Source: Clostridia bacterium
GTDB taxonomy: Bacteria; Bacillota; Clostridia; Oscillospirales; Acutalibacteraceae
Reading direction: 5' to 3'
Assembly: GCA_017428085.1 (NCBI GenBank)
Contig: JAFRRP010000077.1
Location: 1-64,000, forward strand
DNA: 64,000 nucleotides
A program made the translations under genes and the position numbers. Below, one piece after another: positions 35,470-45,424 of the stretch; position 1 is the first letter of the stretch; each line of letters opens with the position of its first letter. The notes beneath the pieces were generated by a model, which did no database searches, was not told the DNA's origin, and was given only the letters and a program-made list of their open reading frames with translations.

Positions 35470-37290
35470 TTATTCATCTTTCCGCAGGGCTTCCCGCAGA
35501 CGGTCGTAGACCTCGCCGGGGATATCCGGCATGCCGTGGGCGCAGCTGGGCAGGACGGTCCCGACGGCGGATTTCGGGTCGGTGCAGGCGTCGAAGTCCC
35601 TCCATTTGTCCCGCTGGGCGGGGTCGCGCAGGTCCGGGATCTCCTTCGGCGCGCCGCCGTCCAGCGCCGACAGCAGCGCGAAATACCCCGGCAGAAACAT
35701 ATCCAGCGCCTCGTACACGCCGATCACGTCGGCGTTTTTGTTGCCCCGGATATGCTGCACCGCGTTGTACATCACGTAGTAATCGGAGCCGCCGTGGCCG
35801 GAGGCCTCCGCAAATTCGGTCAGCCCGTCGGAAATGTTCGTATCGTTGAATTTGCCGTCGTCGGAGCCGACGACCTCGTCCGCGTTCATATACAGCGTGT
35901 TCACACCGCTGCCGGAAAGCTCCCTGCCGCTTTCCATCGCGCCTCTGGAGCCGTAAACGGAGTACCAGATGCTGTTTTTGGAGGGGGCCACGCCGTGAAG
36001 GCTTTTGACGACCGCGCCGTTTTCCAGCGTGACGATCTCCATGCCGTAGGGGGCGGCCTTGATGCCCATGCGCCGCGCTTTTTCGTTATACGCCCCCTCA
36101 AAGCCGGATACGCTGACGGGGCGCTTGCCGGAGATGTGGATCAGCGGGCCGAGGGAATGGGTGCAGTAATAAAACGCGCTCATGGTATTGCGCCAGTGGT
36201 CCGGGTCGGCGTTCGTCAGCTCCGCCCACTGGGGGCCGCAGTTGTGCATGTATTCGCCCTCGCCGTATTCAAACTCGCCGAATCTGCCCTCTTTGAACAG
36301 CTTGCGCATCTTTTTGGGCGCGCCCATGAAGCAGTAGTTTTCGGCGTACATGTATTTCATGCCGGTCCGTTCCACGGCTTCCGCCAGCTCCACCGCCTCT
36401 TTCATGGACTGTACGGGCAGCACCTCGCTGAGCACGTGTTTGCCCGCTTCCATCGCCTTGACGGCGTAGGGGGCGTGCTCGTTGGCGTAATTCGCCAGCA
36501 CCACGCAGTCCATGTCGTGCTTGATAAATTCGTCGAAATCGGTATACAGCGCCACGCCGTCGCCGAATCCCGCGGTGCGCTCCCGCAGGAACGTCTCGTT
36601 TTTGTCGCACACCGCGACAAGCTCCGCGTTGCCGGCGTTAAGGCAGTAGTTCATCATGGTCTTGCCGCGGCCCGCGCCCATCACGCCGAAGCGTACCTTC
36701 CGGTCGGTCTTATCCGCGTAGATGGTTTTATACGGGGTCCCGTCCTCGTACAGCATGTCAAGCGACGCGATCTTCCAGTCCCGCATGAACGCCTCCCAGC
36801 GCTCCTGCATGCGGTAATCGTACTCCACGGGCTGGAAGCCCGCGGCCAGATAGCTTCTCACCGCTGCGGGGCGGCCCTCGCCGGTGGTCAGCTCCAGTAT
36901 CTTCACGCCGCGTTCCTTCGTCTTCTTCAGGACGATATAGCTTAAATACTTTGCCAGCCCCTTGCCGCGGAAGTCGCTGCGGATGCCCACCTGATGCATA
37001 TCCCCGTGGCCGTTATGGCTCCAGGTGAAGCAGGTGGCGGTGCCGATGTGCTCGCCGTTGTAATCAAGGAACTGGATGTCCCGCGCGGGATCGATGTCTT
37101 TGAAGTTGACGATCTCGTCGCGGTAGGCCTCCTCGTCGGTCCTGCCGTCGATCAGATGGCCGCCGCGCAGGCATTCGCACCACGCGTGGATATCCTTTTC
37201 CGGATCGAACGCGCCGTAGCTGTAGCCCTCCGGCAGCGCCGGCTCCTCAATGGGGCGGTCCATCATCCGGTACATTTTCAGTTGCGCCAT
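35470..37290 (-). CDS. Fusion of GNAT acetyltransferase and Gfo/Idh/MocA oxidoreductase
   Basis: 606 residues in one uninterrupted frame. Residues 1-165 are a GNAT domain with the acetyl-CoA loop IRSDFRGKGLAKYL (103-116) and LAAGFQPVEYDYR near its end. From residue 199 a Rossmann dehydrogenase starts (VRFGVMGAGRGKTMM), followed by VAVCDKNETF, DCVVLANYANEHAPYAVKAM and AGKHVLSEVLPV, where the usual EKP of the family reads SEVLP. The C-terminal alpha/beta domain (about 325-606) is of Gfo/Idh/MocA type. Such enzymes oxidise or epimerise sugars or inositols with NAD(P); joined to an acetyltransferase, the protein may make an acetamido sugar or process an amino sugar. Which reaction is unknown. AAGGAG precedes the ATG. 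The sugar O-acetyltransferase lies upstream, 82 bases away. Confidence 0.87.
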   Translation of the reverse strand: MAQLKMYRMMDRPIEEPALPEGYSYGAFDPEKDIHAWCECLRGGHLIDGRTDEEAYRDEIVNFKDIDPARDIQFLDYNGEHIGTATCFTWSHNGHGDMHQVGIRSDFRGKGLAKYLSYIVLKKTKERGVKILELTTGEGRPAAVRSYLAAGFQPVEYDYRMQERWEAFMRDWKIASLDMLYEDGTPYKTIYADKTDRKVRFGVMGAGRGKTMMNYCLNAGNAELVAVCDKNETFLRERTAGFGDGVALYTDFDEFIKHDMDCVVLANYANEHAPYAVKAMEAGKHVLSEVLPVQSMKEAVELAEAVERTGMKYMYAENYCFMGAPKKMRKLFKEGRFGEFEYGEGEYMHNCGPQWAELTNADPDHWRNTMSAFYYCTHSLGPLIHISGKRPVSVSGFEGAYNEKARRMGIKAAPYGMEIVTLENGAVVKSLHGVAPSKNSIWYSVYGSRGAMESGRELSGSGVNTLYMNADEVVGSDDGKFNDTNISDGLTEFAEASGHGGSDYYVMYNAVQHIRGNKNADVIGVYEALDMFLPGYFALLSALDGGAPKEIPDLRDPAQRDKWRDFDACTDPKSAVGTVLPSCAHGMPDIPGEVYDRLREALRKDE

Positions 37291-37372
37291 AGTGATTTCT
37301 CCTTATTCTGTATGTATGTGACAGGGAGCGACGTCGGTTTCGCAATGCGCCGCCGCTGCGGTTCCGCCGGTT

Positions 37373-38008
37373 TCAATCGGGGCCGATCACGCTGCAGTCG
37401 CCCAGGATCTCCGGCTTGCGGGCCAGCGAATCCGCCTCCGTGATCTCGCGGATGACCTTACAGGGATTGCCCGCGGCGAAGGAATCGGCGGGGATCGAAC
37501 GGACCACCACGCTGCCCGCGCCGATCACGCAGTTGTCCCCGATGGTGACGCCGGGGCAGATAACGACGTTCGCGCCCAGCCAGCAATCGTTGCCGACGCG
37601 CACCGGCTTGGCCCAGCACAGCCGCTTTTCGGAACCGTCCGGGCAGCGCAGAAGCCGTCTTTCATCGGCCCGCATCGGATGGACCGGGGTGACGATGGTC
37701 ACGTTGGGACCGAAATTGCAGTTCTCGCCGATGGTCACCTGCGCGTCGTCCTGGCAGGTGAAATTGAAGTTGATGAAGGTCCCTTTGCCGATTTTTGTAT
37801 GGATGCCGTAATGGAACGTGATCGGTCCCTGCAGAAATACGCCCTCGTTCAGCTCGCCGAGGATCTGCTTCAGGATCTCGTTTCTCTCATCGGTCCGGTC
37901 CTCATACAGCCGGTTGTAATCGAGGTTAAGGTCGTGCGTTATCCGCTTTCTTTCTTTGCGCCACGGCTCCGCCGGGCTGAAAAGAAGGCCGTTGCCGTTA
38001 TCAAGCAT
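37373..38008 (-). CDS. Sugar O-acetyltransferase, left-handed beta-helix (LacA/NodL/Maa type)
   Basis: 211 residues. The N-terminal helical segment FSPAEPWRKERKRITHDLN is the typical Maa/NodL cap. Hexapeptide repeats follow (IGKGTFINFNFTC, VTIGENCNFGPNVTI), then VHPMRADERR with the catalytic His, and VRVGNDCWLGANVVICPGVTIGDNCVIGAGSVV. It transfers acetyl from acetyl-CoA to a hydroxyl of a sugar (galactoside, maltose or glucose in characterised members). GGAGG precedes the ATG. Upstream of the GNAT/Gfo-Idh-MocA fusion on the same strand, so they may share transcription. Confidence 0.9.
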   Translation of the reverse strand: MLDNGNGLLFSPAEPWRKERKRITHDLNLDYNRLYEDRTDERNEILKQILGELNEGVFLQGPITFHYGIHTKIGKGTFINFNFTCQDDAQVTIGENCNFGPNVTIVTPVHPMRADERRLLRCPDGSEKRLCWAKPVRVGNDCWLGANVVICPGVTIGDNCVIGAGSVVVRSIPADSFAAGNPCKVIREITEADSLARKPEILGDCSVIGPD

Positions 38009-38234
38009 GGTGCTCCTCCGTTCCGTGTGGTAATGCTTTTTTTGTTTTTTCTTATCCTGCCGTGTCTTTTTATGATAGGGAAGCTTTCCGGCGGCCGATG
38101 GCGATCACGCAAAAGAAGTTTTCTTTTTCCGGCGCAGGGAAGCGGCTGTGCCGCGGCGCGGGCCCCGCCTGCCGGATCGGCCGGCGCTTCTCCGTCTGCC
38201 GCTTTGACTTATCCTTGCAGGCATTGCTGCGCTT

Positions 38235-39923
38235 TTACCGTTTGTATACCTTTCCGGCGGCTTTTCCGGCGAATTCGCCGTCGCTCGTCATATAATTCAC
38301 TTCCACCTCGACGGGGCTGTCGGACCGCACGATGTATTCCAGCACGTATTCCGCCGTTTCGCCGGGCTTCACCAGCTGATCCTGCCCGTGCTTCGTCTGC
38401 TCCGTCTCCACCAGCAGCAGGCTGACGCCGTCCTGCATGACCCACAGATGCGGCTTGCCGTCCGCCATGCCGCTTTTCCACACCGGGATCGCCAGCAGCT
38501 CGAAGACGCTGTTTTCCCTGTCGCCCCTGTTGGTGTATGCCATGTGCAGCAGCATGTGAGTGCCGTCGTTTTTCTCAACGAACTCCGCGTCTGCCAGTCG
38601 GATACGACCCGCTTTCTGCGGATCGTCCGGGCTGATGTCTCCCTCTTCGGGAAGACCGCTCGTCCAGGCGGGCTCCTTGGCCGGGGTCAGCCATGCGCTG
38701 TTTTTGACCTTGCAGGGCATGTCCGCGGGGTCGAACGCGACCTCCTTGACGCAGTTCTGCGCCAGCTCGGTGATCAACGGGTCGTTCTCGTCGTAGAAGT
38801 TCAGGTTGTATTCGTAGATCGGCAGGGTGATCCGCAGGGTGACGGGGCCGCCCTGCCAGTCGCACAGGAATTCCTCGGCGGTCCTGACGGTATGCCCGTT
38901 GCGGATCATGCACCTGCGGTTGTTGGAATACTCGTTGTCGTAGATGTAGTTCGCCATGTCGATCAGGACCTCCGGGTTGGTCCCGTCGTATCCCGCGTCC
39001 TTTTCGTAGGCTTCATACTCCCACGTCTTGGTGAGCTCTTCGCCGTCCTGCGAGGCGGTCAGACGGAAGTACTCGTAGGCCTGCCACACCCTGTCTTTGT
39101 CGGTATCCGTATTCTCCACGTCGCAGATCACGCGGATCGCCTCTTTGCCGTCGTGCCGGAAGAACTCCGCGCCGACCACCGTCAGGTGATACCCCTGGAT
39201 CTCATACTGCGGATAATTGCCCATATACAGCTCCACCGGCTCGAATACGGCGCCCTCCGCTTCCAGCATGGCGTTGTCCTCGTTGACGAGATCGTCCGCC
39301 TTTGCCGTGTCGTTGTCAAAGGAAAGGCTGTGCCTGAACTCCCATCCGAAAGAATCGGACGTTCCGGGATAGCAGGCGTCGTTATCGTATACGGAGACGA
39401 TATACACGAAGCTGCGGTTGTTCCCCTCGTCCAGAATAAGGTATTCCGTCATATATGCCGCGTTCCGGAAGTCGCCGTCCGCGGCGGACAGGTCCTCCGT
39501 CGCGCGGGCGAACACCGGGTTACCGTTATAGCGGGCGATCTCGTTGCCGTTCTCCTCGTCGCCCACCTCCGTTACCTGATATTCCGCGGCGTGCTCCGGG
39601 AAATACTGCCGCAAAAAGCCGTCGGGGCCCAGCTCGTCGAAATCCCCCGGTTCGTACGCCATGATCTCAACGGAAAAGCCGAAGAAGCGGCCCTCGTCGT
39701 CGGTGATGCCGTAGGCGTCGCCGTCCGCGTCCTCCCGCGGGACGAAGGAGCGCTCATACATGGAATCCGGATAGCGCCAGTGCAGGTCCTTCAAACTCCC
39801 GTCGATCCAGACGACCTCATCCGCCTTCGCCGGTTCCTTCGGCGTCTTTTTGCCGCAGCCGCAGCCGAAAAGCAGCAACGCGGCGGCGCACAGCAGCGCC
39901 GTTATGCTGATGACTTTTTTCAT
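38235..39923 (-). CDS. Lipoprotein with DUF5067-like domains
   Basis: 562 residues. Lipoprotein signal peptide with lipobox LLFGC, Cys21 as the predicted lipidated residue. Two segments resemble the immunoglobulin-like DUF5067 domain of Gram-positive lipoproteins: about 240-330 (LTVVGAEFFRHDGKEAIRV, then QAYEYFRLTASQDGEEL) and about 430-555 (RIRLADAEFVEKNDGTHMLL, MQDGVSLLLVE, VKPGETAEYVLEY). The first 200 residues are acidic and not recognised. It should sit on the outer face of the membrane; substrate or partner unknown. GGGAG precedes the ATG. The 226-base gap between it and the O-acetyltransferase gene (38009-38234) shows nothing I can support. Confidence 0.8.
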   Translation of the reverse strand: MKKVISITALLCAAALLLFGCGCGKKTPKEPAKADEVVWIDGSLKDLHWRYPDSMYERSFVPREDADGDAYGITDDEGRFFGFSVEIMAYEPGDFDELGPDGFLRQYFPEHAAEYQVTEVGDEENGNEIARYNGNPVFARATEDLSAADGDFRNAAYMTEYLILDEGNNRSFVYIVSVYDNDACYPGTSDSFGWEFRHSLSFDNDTAKADDLVNEDNAMLEAEGAVFEPVELYMGNYPQYEIQGYHLTVVGAEFFRHDGKEAIRVICDVENTDTDKDRVWQAYEYFRLTASQDGEELTKTWEYEAYEKDAGYDGTNPEVLIDMANYIYDNEYSNNRRCMIRNGHTVRTAEEFLCDWQGGPVTLRITLPIYEYNLNFYDENDPLITELAQNCVKEVAFDPADMPCKVKNSAWLTPAKEPAWTSGLPEEGDISPDDPQKAGRIRLADAEFVEKNDGTHMLLHMAYTNRGDRENSVFELLAIPVWKSGMADGKPHLWVMQDGVSLLLVETEQTKHGQDQLVKPGETAEYVLEYIVRSDSPVEVEVNYMTSDGEFAGKAAGKVYKR

Positions 39924-40008
39924 GATCGTTCTCCCTGTATCGTTTTTTTACAACAAAAGCATAACACAGCGGCGGGGGTGTGTCAAGCCCGCTCGCGGAC
40001 AGTCTCTT

Positions 40009-42840
40009 TCATATGACCGGGATCTGATCGACCAACGCTTTCAGCAGCAATCCCGCGGCGGGTTCGTCGGCAAGATGGCCTTCCACGGCAAAGCAGTTGA
40101 AGATCAGCTCGCCCCTGCCGCGGCGGAACCCGCTCAGCGCGTGGGCCGCGCCGTAGGCGTCCTCAAAATCGTGATACCCCGTGTAGAACGCCGGGCAGAC
40201 GACGCGGTCCGGCGTCCTTTTTGTCTCAATGGCGGGGTGCGGGAATGTCTGCCCGAACCGCGGGAAATCCACCAGCCCCGGCCCGAAATCGTCGAACACG
40301 GTTCCCGGCGTCATCACGCATTCCTTGTGATAGAGCCAGTCGGGGCGGTCCCGCATGGCAAGGTCGTCCGCGACGCCCGTTTTCAGCAGAAGCTCCGGCC
40401 GGTCGAGGAACAGCCGCGCGTTGAGGAACACGGCCTTTGCTCCGTGTTCGGCGGCCGAAAGGACCGCATCGAACTGCGCGTCCGTGATCTCCCTGCCGAC
40501 GAGCAGCAGACCGTCCGACGGTATCGTCTCGCCGACGCGCACGCCTTTGGACAGCAGGTACGCTTTCGTCTCCGGGGCAAGCCCGACGGCGCAAAGCGCT
40601 TTTGTCAGCGGGATCGTTTCCGCCGGGTCCGTCACGTAGAACGCGATCGCGTTGCCCGCGGGGGAGCCGCCGTCGCGCAAAAACGCCGTAAAGGTGTACT
40701 TTCCCGTCGGCCAGTCCGGCGTGATATTCTCTTTCAGGACCGGCACGGCGAAGGCGTCGTCCCGGATCTCGAACCGTTTGGAAAACCGCAGGACCGTACC
40801 GCTTTCGCCCTGCACCGAAAGATCCGCGGTGTAAACGCCCGGGCGCAGGACCCCGTCGTTGGCAAGGACCGCCTCCAATTCCGCCGGCTCGCCCGCGTAG
40901 CAATGCGGCTTGACAAACAGGCAGAAGCGCAGCGGCGACCAGCCGTCGCTGACCGCGTCGAACATGCCGGGCTTGAAGCGCCGCCAATAGGTCCACAGCC
41001 CCTCGCCGCACATGCCGTGGTCAAGCAGCCCCGTTAAGCTGTACCCGCAGAATTGCGGGTTGGACCGGATCACGTTGAAATCCCGCAGGCGCGCGTCCGC
41101 GTTGAGGCGCTGGCTCTCGCGCAGCATCAATTCCGGGTCGGGCCAGACCGACGTGAGGCCGAACCGTTCCCAGTCGCGGCGCAGCGCTTCGCTCTGGCGC
41201 TTCACCCAGGAAGCGTCCTCCAGGTCTTCTCTCATTCCGGCCTGTTGGAAACGCCGCCACTCGTCGATCACGTCGAACGCCGCGCCGGTGCCGAATTCCG
41301 AGAGGAAGACCGGGCGGGAACCACAGCCGAGCGTGCGCAGCATATCGGTATGCTTCCGGTTCATCGGCATCCGGGGATAGCTGTGGAAATCCCCCGCGCC
41401 AGAGCGGGAGGCGCAGCCGTCCTCGGTCAGCAGGCCGGTTTCCCCTTCCAGTCCCCAGAACGGCTCCCAGTGTTCGGAACCGGGATTCGCGCCGGAGCCG
41501 ATCTCCTGCCGGTTGTCGAAGCGCCCGCTGTTCAGCAGGATCAGGCGGGTGGGGTCCAGCTCCCTGGCGCGGGGCAGGAAGCCCACGGCGTTCCGGAAGA
41601 CCGCGTTGTCCGCCGTCTCGTTGAGCAGCCCCCAGATCACCACCGAGGGGTGATTCCGGTCGCGGCGGATCATGGCCTCGGTACACACGTCCCACCGGCG
41701 CAGCATCGCTTCCTCGTCCCCGGCGGAAAACGGCTCCGTCCAGCTTCCGCCGAGGCACCACGAGGCGAGGCATTCCTCATACACCAGCAGCCCGATCTCG
41801 TCGCAGAAGTCGAGCTGTTCTTTGCGGAACAGCCCCGCGATGGAGCGCAGCATATTGAAGCCGCAGGCTTTGGCGTAATAGAGATCCTGCCGCGTCATGG
41901 CGGGGACGGCGGGCAGCATCTGTCCCGCCGGGAACGCGTTGCCCGAATGCGCGGATCTGATAAAGAGCTTTCTGCCGTTGAGGGTAAACCAGCCGTCCTT
42001 CACGCGGAAATCCCGGAAGCCGAACGGCTCCGAAACGGCGCTCTCGCCGAAATCCGTCGTCAAAGACAGCTCCGCCCGGTACAGGTACGGATCGTCCACG
42101 TCCCACAGCCGCCGGTCCGGTACGGTAAGCGAAAGCGCGGCGGCGTTTTCGCCTTCGCGCAGAAGCACCGTTTCCTCCGCGGCAGCCGAAAGCCGCCCGT
42201 AGGTTTTGTCGTACACGCGCAGGGTCAGCTTTGCGGAGACCTCCGTCTGCGCCGCCAGCCGCAGCGACGCGCGCGCGGTGAGCGCGCCGGTTTCCGGGTC
42301 CCCCGTAAAGAACGCGTCTTCGAGATAGGCGGCGGGCAGCGCCTCCAGCGTCACGGGGTACCAGATCCCGCCGTGGTTCAGACTGGAGCCCGCCCGTTTC
42401 CGGACCGTTTTGTTCCGGTTGGGCACGTTCGTGATATTCAGCCCGTCGATCTCGCGGTCCGTGGGGTTGACCACGCGCACGGCAAGCAGATTTTCTTCTC
42501 CGGTCTTCATCAGGTCCGTCACGTCGAACGAAAACGGGACCTCGCCGCCCTCGTTATCCCCAAGCAGACGGCCGTTGAGCCACACGGAGGCTTTATAATC
42601 CACGCCCTCAAAGCGCAGCAGGAGCCGGTCGCCGGGCCGCAGGGAGAGCGCGGGCGTCAGCCGGTTCCAGTAAAAGGCGACGCCGTGATATTCGGGGAAG
42701 GTCTGCTGGATGATCGAGGGCACGGCGGTCGGTTTTGCCGTCGGCGGCACGGCCGCCGTCCAGCCCTTCGCCGCCCCTTCGTTCGTTTCGTCCTTGTCGA
42801 TCAGCCAATCGGTCAACGGAATCGTTCGGTATGTGTTCAT
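40009..42840 (-). CDS. GH2-family glycosidase (beta-galactosidase/glucuronidase type)
   Basis: 943 residues from the chosen ATG, no signal peptide. Domain order is the GH2 norm: N-terminal jelly roll (about 40-180, with LLLRFEGVDYKASVWLNGRLLG), Ig-like domain (about 190-300), then the barrel with LFIRSAHSGNAFPAG and RRDRNHPSVVIWGLLNE (acid/base Glu408) and PVFLSEFGTG (nucleophile Glu515). A long C-terminal beta region follows with a GATase-like segment near 790-850 (LSKGVRVGETIPSDGLLLVG). It should hydrolyse a beta-galactoside or beta-glucuronide in the cytoplasm. Start choice is uncertain: the ATG at 42840 has GAGGGG 16 bases away, and the in-frame ATG at 42879 has no ribosome site. It is divergent from the secreted GH36-like gene. 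Confidence 0.87.
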   Translation of the reverse strand: MNTYRTIPLTDWLIDKDETNEGAAKGWTAAVPPTAKPTAVPSIIQQTFPEYHGVAFYWNRLTPALSLRPGDRLLLRFEGVDYKASVWLNGRLLGDNEGGEVPFSFDVTDLMKTGEENLLAVRVVNPTDREIDGLNITNVPNRNKTVRKRAGSSLNHGGIWYPVTLEALPAAYLEDAFFTGDPETGALTARASLRLAAQTEVSAKLTLRVYDKTYGRLSAAAEETVLLREGENAAALSLTVPDRRLWDVDDPYLYRAELSLTTDFGESAVSEPFGFRDFRVKDGWFTLNGRKLFIRSAHSGNAFPAGQMLPAVPAMTRQDLYYAKACGFNMLRSIAGLFRKEQLDFCDEIGLLVYEECLASWCLGGSWTEPFSAGDEEAMLRRWDVCTEAMIRRDRNHPSVVIWGLLNETADNAVFRNAVGFLPRARELDPTRLILLNSGRFDNRQEIGSGANPGSEHWEPFWGLEGETGLLTEDGCASRSGAGDFHSYPRMPMNRKHTDMLRTLGCGSRPVFLSEFGTGAAFDVIDEWRRFQQAGMREDLEDASWVKRQSEALRRDWERFGLTSVWPDPELMLRESQRLNADARLRDFNVIRSNPQFCGYSLTGLLDHGMCGEGLWTYWRRFKPGMFDAVSDGWSPLRFCLFVKPHCYAGEPAELEAVLANDGVLRPGVYTADLSVQGESGTVLRFSKRFEIRDDAFAVPVLKENITPDWPTGKYTFTAFLRDGGSPAGNAIAFYVTDPAETIPLTKALCAVGLAPETKAYLLSKGVRVGETIPSDGLLLVGREITDAQFDAVLSAAEHGAKAVFLNARLFLDRPELLLKTGVADDLAMRDRPDWLYHKECVMTPGTVFDDFGPGLVDFPRFGQTFPHPAIETKRTPDRVVCPAFYTGYHDFEDAYGAAHALSGFRRGRGELIFNCFAVEGHLADEPAAGLLLKALVDQIPVI

Positions 42841-42979
42841 CGGCGGTACGGTAACCCCTCTTTCTTTGAACTTCGGCATCGAAGAAAAGCATCGACTTCA
42901 ATCAGTATAACGAATTTTTCTCCGGATTTCAAGGTCATCGGAAGAAACAAAAAAAACGTTTGAAATATACAAAAAGCGT

Positions 42980-43008
42980 TTGACCATACACGGTCGTCAT
43001 GATAAAAT
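42980..43008 (+). promoter_or_regulatory. Predicted promoter of the secreted GH36-like gene
   Basis: TTGACC (42980-42985) and TAAAAT (43003-43008) with 17-base spacing, 38 bases before the ATG at 43046. The bases 42945-42985 also contain a direct repeat of AAAAACGTTTGA / AAAAAGCGTTTGA, a possible regulator site. Confidence 0.55.
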
Positions 43009-43045
43009 GGAAACGGAACCATCAAACGGAAAGAAGGAACATGGA

Positions 43046-45373
43046 ATGAAACCGGTCCGTCTGCGCGCCGTCGCGCTTCCTTTGCTGCTGATCCTGTTGT
43101 TCTTCACCTTTTTTAAGCATTTCGGGGAGCTGTTTGTGATGAATGCCCTGCCGAAGTATTGCGAAAAACCGTCCTGCGACGCCGCGCCGCCGGACGACGA
43201 TACGCTGCGCGAAAACGGCGGCGTGTTCCTCTCCGGCGGTTGCGCCGCGCTGCTTTCGGGCGACGGCAAGATCTGTTTGGACGTGCAGAACGACCGCCTG
43301 TTCGTCACGCGACTTTCCACATTGCAAAGCGGAGAAAACCGCGTTTCGCCCTCTTCCGTCTTCGCGCTGCCTTCTCACGCCGTGGTGAACGGCGCGGCCG
43401 TCCGCCTGACGTGGAAATACGACGAAGCGGAGCTGTTTCACGGTGAAGAAAACGGCGCGGAGACCGCGGGCGTCCGCTACCGCTTCCAAAGCCTCTGCCA
43501 ATCGTTCGGGCTCGCCGTGGAATGCGTGTCCCGGCCCGGTCTCGCGGGGCCCTTCGAGTTCCGGGTGACGCTGGAAAACCGCACCGGGAAAGCGGCGCGG
43601 ATCGTCCCGGGCGACTTTGCTTCCTTTACGCTGAAAAAAACAGCGGACGAAACGCTGATGCGGATCAAAAAGGAAAGCGGCATGTCCGAGGGCTATACGC
43701 ACTATACCGGGCAGCATTTTGACGGCAGCGGCATCTGCCGGGAACCGCTGAAATGCGGCAAGACCTATACCGCGTGGGTCAACACGTACCAGAGCTTCAA
43801 CGAAAACGGTTACCTGCCCATGGTGTATCTGGACGGCGGCGACAACGGCTGCTATGCGGCGCTGGAGTGGTCCTCCGGCGAGGTCCATGTGCAGTCCGGC
43901 AGCGGCGGCGTGACGGTCCGGGCCGACCTCGACTGCGTTTCCGAAACAAAATACGTGTTTTCAACGATCGTCCCGGCGGGCGAAAGCTTTGCGTTCCCGC
44001 CGGTGTACCTCGGCGTTTACGACGGCGCGCCGGACGACGGCGCCAACGTGTTCAAACGGTGGTTTTTTGCCTGCAAGGCGCCCGCGATCCTGCGCGACGA
44101 CCCCAACGAACCGCTTACCCAGATGGATTTCCAAAGCGGGCTGAACACCTACGGCATCGAAGCGGTGAAGTGGGACTACGGCTGGTGGACCGACGAAACG
44201 CTGGGGAACTGGAAAACGCTGGAAGGCTCGTGGCAGCTGCGCAACCCGGATTATATCAACGTCCTGCGGGGATACGGCTGCGAAACGCTCGCCGAGTTCG
44301 GCGCGCTGACGAAAGCGCGGGGAAACAGCCTGACGGCCTATGTACTGCTGCACGACACGCTGGACGGTGACGGCCAACCCACGGACGCCTACGGACCGTT
44401 CAATTCCAAAACGCATCCCGAATGGTTTTCGGACCGGAAGATCGACCTGGGCATGGGCAATTCCGCCGATCTCGGCAACGAAGAATGCGTGTCTTATCTG
44501 CAGACCGCGATGGCGGCGTTTTTCAACGAAAACCACGTGACCACATGGCGCTCCGATTTCGAGCCCATCTGCTTTTCCTCCGATAAGAAGAACCGGCACG
44601 ACGCGGACGGCACGGACGTGCAGTACTGGTGTACGGTCGGTTTCGGCGAGCTCGTCGACAGCCTGTATGAGAGCGTGCCGGGCTTCCGCTACGAAAGCTG
44701 CTCCAGCGGCGGCTCCATGAAGGACCTATTCACCGCCACCAAAGCGGTGGTCATCAACTGCGACGACGCGGCCAACTACGCCGGGATGCGCGCCACCTTC
44801 TACGACAGCAGCTACGTGATCCACCCCGCGCAGCTCCAGATGCCCTGCAATTCCGACTTTGCCAACCCCGACAAAGAACTGTTTTACCCGAAGGCGGAGC
44901 AGGGAAGCATGAGCGACGCGGATTTCAAAGACGCGATGATCGACATGGGCTTCCGGACCCAGTGCCTCGGCGTCCCGATGTTTTCCTCGTGGACGGGCAC
45001 GCTGCTCACCGATTATTATGAAGCATACGCCGCGCTCTATAAAACGAAGCTCCGACCCCTGATCCGGGACGGAAGCCTCTATCATATCCTGCCGCGGCCG
45101 GACGGCGTAAACTGGGACGGCGTGCAGTACGCAAACGCGGACGCCGCCGGCGAGATCAAGGGCGCGGCGTTCCTCTTCAAGCCCTCTCCCAAGGCGGGCG
45201 ATACGGCGCATATCCGTCTGCAGGGGCTTGACCCCGACGCCGAATACCGCCTGGTATTGGAAGACCGCCCGGAACAGAACCGGACGGCCACGGGAAAAGT
45301 ATTGATGGAAACGGGGATCGACGTGGAAATCGCCGAAAGCGTCGGTTCCGAGATCGTATGGATCATGCAATAA
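43046..45373 (+). CDS. Secreted or membrane-anchored GH36-like alpha-galactosidase
   Basis: 775 residues. A hydrophobic N-terminus (about 8-23, AVALPLLLILLFFTFF) acts as signal peptide or anchor. A beta-sandwich domain (about 40-330) is followed by a barrel with AVKWDYGWWTDETLGNW, TTWRSDFEP (candidate nucleophile Asp504), RYESCSSGGSMKD (Glu550-Cys552, matching the ESCSGGG segment of GH36) and VINCDDAANYAG (candidate acid/base Asp). A C-terminal beta domain ends the protein. GH36 enzymes remove alpha-galactose from raffinose-type sugars, galactomannan side chains or host glycans. Unlike the other GH36 gene at 53652 this one is exported. The start is chosen by AAGGA at seven bases; a longer frame overlaps the promoter. 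Confidence 0.83.
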   Translation: MKPVRLRAVALPLLLILLFFTFFKHFGELFVMNALPKYCEKPSCDAAPPDDDTLRENGGVFLSGGCAALLSGDGKICLDVQNDRLFVTRLSTLQSGENRVSPSSVFALPSHAVVNGAAVRLTWKYDEAELFHGEENGAETAGVRYRFQSLCQSFGLAVECVSRPGLAGPFEFRVTLENRTGKAARIVPGDFASFTLKKTADETLMRIKKESGMSEGYTHYTGQHFDGSGICREPLKCGKTYTAWVNTYQSFNENGYLPMVYLDGGDNGCYAALEWSSGEVHVQSGSGGVTVRADLDCVSETKYVFSTIVPAGESFAFPPVYLGVYDGAPDDGANVFKRWFFACKAPAILRDDPNEPLTQMDFQSGLNTYGIEAVKWDYGWWTDETLGNWKTLEGSWQLRNPDYINVLRGYGCETLAEFGALTKARGNSLTAYVLLHDTLDGDGQPTDAYGPFNSKTHPEWFSDRKIDLGMGNSADLGNEECVSYLQTAMAAFFNENHVTTWRSDFEPICFSSDKKNRHDADGTDVQYWCTVGFGELVDSLYESVPGFRYESCSSGGSMKDLFTATKAVVINCDDAANYAGMRATFYDSSYVIHPAQLQMPCNSDFANPDKELFYPKAEQGSMSDADFKDAMIDMGFRTQCLGVPMFSSWTGTLLTDYYEAYAALYKTKLRPLIRDGSLYHILPRPDGVNWDGVQYANADAAGEIKGAAFLFKPSPKAGDTAHIRLQGLDPDAEYRLVLEDRPEQNRTATGKVLMETGIDVEIAESVGSEIVWIMQ

Positions 45374-45424
45374 CGGCGCGGCTCCCCATTATGATGCCTG
45401 CCGGGAGAGATCCGGGAGAAGACG

